This document shows, one piece after another, positions 1 through 4,340 of a stretch of DNA of 5,663 nt. Both the position numbers and the translations under genes were made by a program. How positions within the stretch are numbered: the first letter of the stretch is position 1; each line of letters begins with the position of its first letter. The notes under the pieces were generated by a model. That model was given only the letters and a program-made list of their open reading frames with translations. It ran no database searches and had not been told where the DNA came from. The stretch comes from an uncultured Clostridia bacterium (GTDB taxonomy: Bacteria > Bacillota > Clostridia > Oscillospirales > Ruminococcaceae): positions 1 through 5,663 of the forward strand of contig CAMHBE010000152.1 in assembly GCA_946183095.1 (NCBI GenBank), written 5' to 3'.

Positions 1-310
1 ATGGCAGACCGTTGCCCCTCATGCTGTATGCCGAGCCGGTGCACTGGTTCAGCAGGTCGCCCGCGAACATGAAGCCGATATCGCTTTCGGCGATGCTCCC
101 GCGCAGCAGCGCCTGCTCAAGTGCGTGCTGCTGGAGGCGGCTCTCGGCTTTCTCCCATGTGTTCTCGCCGAAGCAGGAATCCTCGCTCACATAGTCGAAA
201 CAGCTCCCGAGAGGTCCCTCGCCCTCCATTTTTCCCACAGCCGACCCGTAGGACGCGACGGACGGCACGGTGCTCATCATTATAGTTGCTTTTCCGGTAG
301 TTACGCTCAT
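1..310 (-). CDS. spoVAD: Stage V sporulation protein AD, N-terminal part (runs off left edge)
   Basis: SpoVAD is a thiolase-fold protein of the spore inner membrane SpoVA complex. It binds dipicolinic acid (DPA) and is needed to load DPA into the forespore and release it in germination (family knowledge). Only about 103 N-terminal residues are in the window; the full protein is usually about 340. The visible part carries the family's N-terminal signature: a K-M-E-G-E-G-P-L block near residues 27-34, FDYVSEDSCFGENTWEKAE at about 38-56, and FAGDLLNQCTGSAYSMRG at about 82-99. The ATG at 310 overlaps the spoVAC stop in an ATGA junction (307-310), so the two genes should be translationally coupled. 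A start at this ATG gives the expected N-terminus. No frameshift or stop is seen. The thiolase-type Cys/His region lies outside the window. Confidence 0.93.
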   Translation of the reverse strand, partial: MSVTTGKATIMMSTVPSVASYGSAVGKMEGEGPLGSCFDYVSEDSCFGENTWEKAESRLQQHALEQALLRGSIAESDIGFMFAGDLLNQCTGSAYSMRGNGLP

Positions 311-756
311 GCCGCCGCCCCCTGCACAAGATAAAGTATTATGCCGTATATTGCGGACGCGGCAAGTCCGTACACTATCACGGGACCCGCGATAATGAAT
401 ATCTTTGCGCCCACGCCGAGGATATACCCCTCAGTTTTGAACTCCATTGCGGGTGAGACAACTGCGTTCGCAAAGCCTGTTATCGGTACAAGTGTACCCG
501 CCCCGGCGTGCTTTGCTATCTTGTCATACATACCGAAGCCTGTCAGCACCGCGCTCAGCGCAACGAGGGTCACGGAAGTCAGAGTTCCCGCAGTTATCTC
601 GTCGCTGCCGAGCATTTTATATATATCCAGCAGAGCCTGTCCGATGCAGCATATCGCGCCGCCCACAAGGAACGCCATGAGCGTGTTGCGGGGAGTTTTG
701 CTGTCGGGTGCGCGGAGTTTCGCAAGCCTGCCGTATTCCTTTTCAGCCATTTTCAT
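307..756 (-). CDS. spoVAC: Stage V sporulation protein AC
   Basis: SpoVAC is a small polytopic protein of the spore inner membrane and part of the SpoVA DPA channel; it has been reported to act as a mechanosensitive channel. I read 149 residues, the usual family length. Predicted membrane segments lie near residues 26-47, 55-76 and 112-145, with a re-entrant or amphipathic stretch between. The family signature GAGTLVPITGFANAVVSPAM lies at about 85-104 and is followed by E-F-K-T-E-G and G-V-G-A-K-I-F. The start is chosen at 756 because AAAGGGATG sits just upstream at good spacing. An in-frame ATG at 795 would add 13 polar residues and has no better ribosome site. The stop overlaps the spoVAD start (ATGA), so they form one operon, reading off the left edge (spoVAE would be expected next). 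In many clostridia spoVAC follows the sigF operon; here it follows an unrelated lipoprotein and its terminator. The 84 bases upstream should hold a forespore sigma-factor promoter, but I found no convincing SigG/SigF match. Confidence 0.95.
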   Translation of the reverse strand: MKMAEKEYGRLAKLRAPDSKTPRNTLMAFLVGGAICCIGQALLDIYKMLGSDEITAGTLTSVTLVALSAVLTGFGMYDKIAKHAGAGTLVPITGFANAVVSPAMEFKTEGYILGVGAKIFIIAGPVIVYGLAASAIYGIILYLVQGAAA

Positions 757-836
757 GATATCATCCCTTTCACGGTTATTATCGTATTTCCGCAAAGATT
801 TATCACTGGGAATGTATGGGCAATTACCGGCACAGT

Positions 837-876
837 AAAATAAAAAGACGATATGCGTTACAGCATACCGTCTTTT
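837..876 (-). terminator. Intrinsic terminator of the lipoprotein gene
   Basis: A 14-bp stem (843-856 paired with 863-876, one G-U wobble at 851/868) closes a 6-base loop. Read on the minus strand it is followed by TTTTTATTTTA. It lies 25 bases beyond the stop of the lipoprotein gene and separates that gene from spoVAC. On the plus strand the stem is followed by only four T residues, so action in that direction would be weak. Confidence 0.93.
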
Positions 877-901
877 ATGAAATTATGTTATTGCATTTTC
901 A

Positions 902-1618
902 TCAATACTGCTCTATAGTCACCAGCTGGACGCACGGTGCTTCAAAGTTGTCGGTTATATAGAACTCTGCGACATCCTGAAGGTTTATCGGGTAAGTGTC
1001 GAGGATGTCACGGAGCATGACGGGATATACCACGATGTCATATCCGCTGAGCATAGGCGCGGGAGCAATACCGAGATCTTCAACGGTATCGGCGGTCACC
1101 TTGTAGTCAGCGATGATAAGTCCCTGGCTGTCAAGAAAGATGAAATTCACCTCAAATCCGTCCTTTGCGACAGTCCTGTCGAGCTGGAGCATGAATGCGT
1201 TGTTTCTGCCGGCTACCGCGTTCATATCCATGAGCGTTTCGGGCACGTTCTCCATTTCCCAGCCTGTGTCGGTGTACTGGAACGGATGCGCGGGTTCATG
1301 TTCTTCGCTTTCCGGTACCTCTGTGTCTCCTTCCTCGGTCTCTTCGGCATCTTCGTCGCCTTCTTCGATCTCTTCTTCGGCCTCTTCCTCTGTAACGTCA
1401 TCATTGTCCGCAGTCGTTGTCTCCGCAGTTGTTGTCTCCGCAGTCGCGGCGGCAGTTTCGGGCGCTTCTGCGGCGGCTGCCGCTTCGGAAGACGCAGTCG
1501 TGGACGCTGCTGCGGATGTCGCTGCCGATGTTTCCGCAGGCTTGTTCTGCCCGCAGGATGCCGCAGCCAGTATGACCGCACATACAGCGGCGGTCAGCAT
1601 TATCTTTCCGTTTTTCAT
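902..1618 (-). CDS. Putative lipoprotein with Ala/Thr/Glu-rich spacer and unknown C-terminal domain
   Basis: The 238-residue product begins MKNGK, then a hydrophobic stretch (residues 6-20) ending AAASC-G, a plausible lipobox with Cys22 as the lipidated residue. The mature protein should therefore be anchored on the outer face of the membrane. Residues 23-74 are almost only Ala, Ser, Thr and Glu. Residues 75-110 are strongly acidic (runs of E and D). Together they form a disordered spacer like those that carry domains out through the cell wall. Residues about 113-238 look globular, with predicted beta strands (NAFMLQLDRTV, FEVNFIFLDSQGLIIADYKV, DIVVYPVML). I do not recognise this domain and assign no function. 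The ribosome site AAAGGA lies 7 bases before the ATG, with a second purine run (GGAGGAAG) upstream. The gene has its own SigA-type promoter (1694-1722) with a palindromic element abutting the -35, and its own terminator, so it is monocistronic. The promoter element is shared with the STAS/adenylation operon. Confidence 0.85.
   Translation of the reverse strand: MKNGKIMLTAAVCAVILAAASCGQNKPAETSAATSAAASTTASSEAAAAAEAPETAAATAETTTAETTTADNDDVTEEEAEEEIEEGDEDAEETEEGDTEVPESEEHEPAHPFQYTDTGWEMENVPETLMDMNAVAGRNNAFMLQLDRTVAKDGFEVNFIFLDSQGLIIADYKVTADTVEDLGIAPAPMLSGYDIVVYPVMLRDILDTYPINLQDVAEFYITDNFEAPCVQLVTIEQY
1408..1446 (-). repeat. 15-bp tandem repeat inside the lipoprotein spacer
   Basis: On the plus strand CCGCAGTCGTTGTCT (1408-1422) is followed by CCGCAGTTGTTGTCT (1423-1437) and a partial third copy (1438-1446). 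The unit encodes a five-residue A-E-T-T-T type repeat in the spacer. Slippage at such a repeat would change spacer length in whole codons without a frameshift. Confidence 0.75.
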
Positions 1619-1693
1619 AACTTTTCCTTTCTTCCTCCGGCTTTCGTGCCGGATATATATTTACGTTGCAGTTACCCGCAACACAGCATACCT

Positions 1694-1722
1694 ATTATAT
1701 TCATCATTTGTATTCATGTCAC
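1694..1722 (-). promoter_or_regulatory. SigA-type promoter of the lipoprotein gene
   Basis: On the minus strand -35 GTGACA (1722-1717) is followed by a 17-base spacer and a perfect -10 TATAAT (1699-1694). Transcription should start near 1687, giving a leader of about 69 bases before the ATG at 1618. A palindromic element touches the upstream edge of the -35. Confidence 0.8.
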
Positions 1723-1737
1723 TGACCATATCGGTCA
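1718..1737 (-). promoter_or_regulatory. Putative operator: TGACC-N5-GGTCA-R-TGAC, copy 1
   Basis: Read on the minus strand this is TGACC, five bases, GGTCA, G, TGAC. The first 15 bases (1737-1723) are an inverted repeat. The last TGAC (1721-1718) falls within the -35 hexamer and forms a second, overlapping inverted repeat GTCA-G-TGAC. The same block occurs at 3893-3912 in the same place relative to its promoter, with 16 of 20 bases identical. The regulator is unknown. The place next to and over the -35 allows either activation or repression. Confidence 0.7.
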
Positions 1738-1750
1738 AAACGGCGGCTGC

Positions 1751-1780
1751 AATAAAAAAGCCGGAGAATATATCCCCGGC
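1751..1780 (-). terminator. Intrinsic terminator of the FIST/methyl-accepting operon
   Basis: On the minus strand GCCGGGGA pairs with TCTCCGGC (8-bp stem, one G-U) around a 5-base TATAT loop (1780-1760), followed directly by TTTTTTATT (1759-1751). It lies 11 bases beyond the stop of the methyl-accepting protein gene and insulates it from the lipoprotein promoter. Confidence 0.95.
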
Positions 1781-1791
1781 TGTGTGGGCTG

Positions 1792-2706
1792 TCAATAGCT
1801 CTTGACGAGCGGCTCTATCTGTTCCGCCATGTTGTCGATATTCTCGAACAGTACGCTCTTTGTCGTACCGAGCTCATTTGCTTTTTCGATATGGTCGTTC
1901 ACGCTGCGGTACTGCTCACTTATGCGCTCGAAAGCGTTGTTTACCTCGGAAAGCTCCGAGTTTGCCGCGCTCGCCGCGTTGGTTATCTGCTCCTGTACCG
2001 CGTCCGCGCCGCCGGCAGCCTGATTTATGCTGTCGAATGTGCTGTTTGCGGATTCGAGGTCGTTCATGTTCTTGTCGAGCGCATCGGAAGTCTTGGTGAT
2101 GCTGTCGTTGAAGCGGTTGGTGTAGAGGTTCACCTTTTCGATAGCCTTATCGACCTCGGACACCATGAGCTTTATCTGTTCCGCGAGTTTTTTTACTTCT
2201 ATCGCTACGACCGCGAAACCCTTGCCGCCGTCACCGGCTCTTGCTGCTTCGATAGATGCGTTTATCGCAAGTATATTTGTCTGGTCTGCGATACCCGTGA
2301 TGCTTTTTGTGTACTCCGCGATCTCCTTTACGGACGAAACCAGCCCGGTGAATATCTCATTCATTTCGCTGAAATCGTGCTTTACCGCTTCGGAGCTTGC
2401 ACGCAGGGTATCCATGTGGGACTGCGCGTCGCCGACAGTTTCGGCTATGTCGTTCTTTACGGTATCGAACTGCCCCGCGGCATTGCCGAGGGAGTTGAAC
2501 ACATCGCCGAAGTGGGTCATCTTCTGTTTGAGTTCCTCGTCGCGCTGGAGCACGATATCGAAAGATTCCTGTATGCTGCGGAGCTCTTCGAGGGATGCAA
2601 CCTCTTTCTGGGCAAGTTCCTTTTTAGAGTCCTTTATGCTTTTTGAGATGCAGACGAGCGGATGATAATCCGGTTTGACATCCTGATTTTTCTTGAAGCC
2701 GATCAT
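1792..2706 (-). CDS. Soluble methyl-accepting chemotaxis-type signalling protein
   Basis: The 304-residue product has the cytoplasmic hairpin tip of methyl-accepting chemotaxis proteins at residues 139-168: [20 protein letters not shown], then [10 protein letters not shown]. This tip normally docks CheA and CheW. Long heptad-rich helices flank it (about 25-135 and 170-300), as expected for the antiparallel coiled-coil signalling arm. There is no signal peptide, membrane segment, HAMP domain or recognisable sensor domain, so the protein should be cytoplasmic and must get its input from elsewhere. The obvious candidate is the FIST protein encoded 17 bases upstream in the same operon. After the tip, [12 protein letters not shown] has Ile where Asp or a small residue is common. 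No CheW/CheA-type gene is in the window, so the output may be a non-motility pathway. The start at 2706 is supported by GGGAGGA eight bases upstream, which overlaps the FIST stop region. A terminator follows the stop. Confidence 0.93.
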   Translation of the reverse strand: MIGFKKNQDVKPDYHPLVCISKSIKDSKKELAQKEVASLEELRSIQESFDIVLQRDEELKQKMTHFGDVFNSLGNAAGQFDTVKNDIAETVGDAQSHMDTLRASSEAVKHDFSEMNEIFTGLVSSVKEIAEYTKSITGIADQTNILAINASIEAARAGDGGKGFAVVAIEVKKLAEQIKLMVSEVDKAIEKVNLYTNRFNDSITKTSDALDKNMNDLESANSTFDSINQAAGGADAVQEQITNAASAANSELSEVNNAFERISEQYRSVNDHIEKANELGTTKSVLFENIDNMAEQIEPLVKSY

Positions 2707-2723
2707 TGTTGTTTCCTCCCGTC

Positions 2724-3776
2724 TTATCCGAATACCACACAGCTCATTGTCTGATTGATGAACTGGTCGTTGTAATGTTCGCCGTTGCCGACAAATCCGC
2801 AGAAGCTCCCGAGCTTGCTCATGGACTGGAGATAGCTTCCGAGGAAGTTATGATCCTTGAAGTAGAGGTATCTGAAAGCGCAGTTCACCGCGAAAACACC
2901 GGATATGGTGTTGAAATCGGCGCGTATGCGGCTTATCGTTTCCGCCGTGATCTCGGAGTGGTCGCCTATCTGGAGAAGCGTGAGAACGTCGGAGTCGTTG
3001 ACCTGACGATAGCAGCAAAGACCGTTGCCCGACGCCTCTTTCAGCGAGATTATGCAGAGCTCGCTGCCGGTTATCTTGCCGAAGGGGTTGGAGAATGTCT
3101 GCTTGGAAATATCACGCTCGGAGATACCGAATTCGCTCATATAGACGGATTTTGCGGGTTTTCCGTTGAGCTCGCCTATGTAGTATTTGCTTCTGTCGGT
3201 GCCGCTTGCGATGAAGCGTCTGTTATCCATGGGACGGTAGAGGTTCTCTTTATAGACCTTTACCTTGCCTGTCTCGTTGCGCACGATGGCGTAAGCGCAG
3301 GCATCCTGATACACGACGCCGTTCACGGAGACTTTTCCGTCGAAGGCTGTACCGCCCATGAGGGAGATACTGCTGCGTTTGAGTATGGTGTTCATGGCGG
3401 CTATCGTCATGGCATCATTGCCGGTGCAGAAGTCGATGCAGACGGAATTGTGACCGTTTGCGCCTGCTTTGTGAACGTTGTTCTCGAACTCGGTGATATC
3501 CCTCATAGGCATCGTGGATACTGACCGCAGCACACCTGTCGCGACTCTTATGCCCGACATGGCAACAAGTCCCACACCGCCCTCGCGCAGTGAATTGCTG
3601 TAAAAATGCCCTGTGGTGCCGATGCTGGGGATGTTGGGGTATTTTGCCTGGAGCTCGGCAACGTGTTTTTCAAACATATCGCCGTTTGATATCATAATAA
3701 TAAGGCTGGCGTTCGCAACATTTCCGAGAATGGACTTGAGATCGCCGTTATCGCTTTTGTAGTAAGTCTGTTTCAA
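2724..3776 (-). CDS. FIST-domain sensory protein (FIST_N plus FIST_C), TTG start
   Basis: The 350-residue product matches the FIST family, intracellular sensory proteins proposed to bind small ligands such as amino acids and often linked to chemotaxis receptors, histidine kinases or GGDEF proteins (family knowledge). The FIST_N part runs from about residue 22 to 190, with [12 protein letters not shown] near 52-63 and the typical G-G-T-A-F-D-G turn at 141-147. The FIST_C part runs from about 195 to 345 and ends [14 protein letters not shown] at 331-344, close to the family's closing motif. No membrane segment or signal peptide is seen. The start is TTG (3776-3774): the only nearby ATG (3786) is out of frame, and AAAGGA precedes the TTG with a rather long gap of about 10 bases, which may hold expression down. 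It is first in a two-gene operon with the methyl-accepting protein and is divergent from the STAS operon. The assignment comes from recognition of motifs; the ligand is unknown. Confidence 0.88.
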   Translation of the reverse strand: MKQTYYKSDNGDLKSILGNVANASLIIMISNGDMFEKHVAELQAKYPNIPSIGTTGHFYSNSLREGGVGLVAMSGIRVATGVLRSVSTMPMRDITEFENNVHKAGANGHNSVCIDFCTGNDAMTIAAMNTILKRSSISLMGGTAFDGKVSVNGVVYQDACAYAIVRNETGKVKVYKENLYRPMDNRRFIASGTDRSKYYIGELNGKPAKSVYMSEFGISERDISKQTFSNPFGKITGSELCIISLKEASGNGLCCYRQVNDSDVLTLLQIGDHSEITAETISRIRADFNTISGVFAVNCAFRYLYFKDHNFLGSYLQSMSKLGSFCGFVGNGEHYNDQFINQTMSCVVFG

Positions 3777-3822
3777 TGTGGTTCATCCTTTCCGGAAAAC
3801 GCATTCCGATCTGATAGTTCTT

Positions 3823-3851
3823 ATTATACCATAAACCATTACATATTTCAA
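3823..3851 (-). promoter_or_regulatory. SigA-type extended -10 promoter of the FIST operon
   Basis: On the minus strand -35 TTGAAA (3851-3846), a 17-base spacer ending TGG, and a perfect -10 TATAAT (3828-3823) form an extended -10 promoter. An A/T-rich stretch with an eight-base T run lies upstream and could act as an UP element. The leader of about 40 bases holds a small inverted repeat CGGAA-N6-TTCCG (3793-3808) immediately before the ribosome site. Confidence 0.85.
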
Positions 3852-3892
3852 GTATAAAATGAAATTTATGCAAAAAAAACTAAATGAGTAAA

Positions 3893-3912
3893 TGACCAAA
3901 TTGGTCAATGAC
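3893..3912 (+). promoter_or_regulatory. Putative operator: TGACC-N5-GGTCA-R-TGAC, copy 2
   Basis: TGACCAAATTGGTCA (3893-3907) is a perfect odd-length palindrome with 7-base arms. It is followed by A and a third half site TGAC (3909-3912) that forms part of the -35 of the STAS promoter. The block matches copy 1 at 1737-1718 in 16 of 20 bases and in position relative to -35 and -10. An 8-base tandem repeat, TAAATGAG/TAAATGAC (3881-3896), runs into its left arm. It lies about 40 bases upstream of the FIST -35, so a bound protein could also affect that divergent promoter. Confidence 0.75.
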
Positions 3913-3936
3913 TGCGCGGCTGCTATATGATAAAAT
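3908..3936 (+). promoter_or_regulatory. SigA-type promoter of the STAS/adenylation operon
   Basis: -35 ATGACT (3908-3913), a 17-base spacer and -10 TAAAAT (3931-3936) give a moderate SigA-type promoter, weaker than the FIST promoter. This fits a need for an activator bound at the adjoining palindrome. The predicted start is near 3943, with a leader of about 39 bases. An overlapping alternative, TTGGTC (3901-3906) with TATATG at 17 bases, is possible but poorer. Confidence 0.68.
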
Positions 3937-3981
3937 AAATTTTAAATAGTATGCAAATACCGACCGAAAGGAAAGATTATC

Positions 3982-4278
3982 ATGACAGTTAATAAAACCG
4001 CAAACGGTGAGGAAATTACCCTGTCTGTCGAAGGCAGGATAGATTCAAAGACCGCCCCGGAATTTGAAAAAGAACTGAAGGAATGTCTCGGAACTGCCGA
4101 AAAGCTGGTGATAGACCTTGCAGGCGTGAATTATATATCATCGGCAGGACTGCGCGTGCTGCTGACAGGACATAAGGCAATGGCGGCAAAGGGCGGTCTG
4201 AAGGTAACAAATGTCTGCAAAGAGGTCATGGCGATATTCAATGTCACCGGGTTCGCCAAAGTGCTCGATATATCCTGA
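3982..4278 (+). CDS. STAS-domain protein, anti-sigma-factor antagonist type
   Basis: The 98-residue product is a single STAS domain, the size of SpoIIAA and RsbV. In that family the unphosphorylated protein binds an anti-sigma or other kinase partner, and Ser phosphorylation by the kinase releases it (partner switching). The key loop is YISSAGLRVLL (residues 51-61), following the strand KLVIDLAGV (41-49). Ser54, which aligns with the usual phospho-acceptor before X-G-L, is present, and Ser53 is next to it. The N-terminus EITLSVEGRIDSKTAPEFE is typical. It lacks the Asp found before the Ser in SpoIIAA/RsbV (here Ile-Ser-Ser), so I would not call it SpoIIAA itself; no spoIIAB or sigF follows. 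The ribosome site AAAGGA lies about 10 bases before the ATG. It is first in an operon with the adenylation enzyme (62-base gap). Its kinase and phosphatase partners are not in the window and may lie downstream. Confidence 0.92.
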   Translation: MTVNKTANGEEITLSVEGRIDSKTAPEFEKELKECLGTAEKLVIDLAGVNYISSAGLRVLLTGHKAMAAKGGLKVTNVCKEVMAIFNVTGFAKVLDIS

Positions 4279-4284
4279 CTGCGC

Positions 4285-4302
4285 CGGGCATTATTGTGCC
4301 CG
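4285..4302 (+). other. Intergenic hairpin between STAS and adenylation genes
   Basis: CGGGCA (4285-4290) and TGCCCG (4297-4302) form a 6-bp G+C-rich stem with a 6-base loop just after the STAS stop. No T run follows, so it is not a normal terminator. It could protect the upstream message or lower expression of the second gene relative to the first. Confidence 0.45.
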
Positions 4303-4340
4303 CGGATACCATTTTATCATCAGCGAACGGAGGAATAAAA

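Noticed and set aside
341..838. Plus-strand open frames opposite spoVAC
   Set aside because: spoVAC is clearly recognised on the minus strand; the antisense frames have no supporting signals.
757..840. TGATAA ... GATAATA on the minus strand as a SigG promoter for spoVAC
   Set aside because: Spacing is only about 16 bases and both boxes mismatch the usual TGMATA / CATNNTA pattern; not strong enough to list as a feature.
1113..1805. Open frame on the plus strand rich in Ser/Val/Ala, opposite the lipoprotein
   Set aside because: It is the mirror of the Ala/Thr/Glu codon repeats and crosses a terminator and a promoter of the other strand; low-complexity artefact.
2706..3524. Open frame of 272 codons on the plus strand, antisense to the FIST gene
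   Set aside because: Shadow frame opposite a well-supported gene; no ribosome site, no promoter and no recognisable protein pattern.
3982..4278. The STAS gene as spoIIAA of a sigF operon
   Set aside because: No spoIIAB or sigF follows, and the residue before the Ser-Ser pair is Ile rather than the Asp typical of SpoIIAA; a general STAS antagonist is safer.
4285..4302. Hairpin after STAS as a terminator
   Set aside because: The stem is only 6 bp and no T run follows; the downstream gene has no promoter of its own that I can see, so read-through is more likely.
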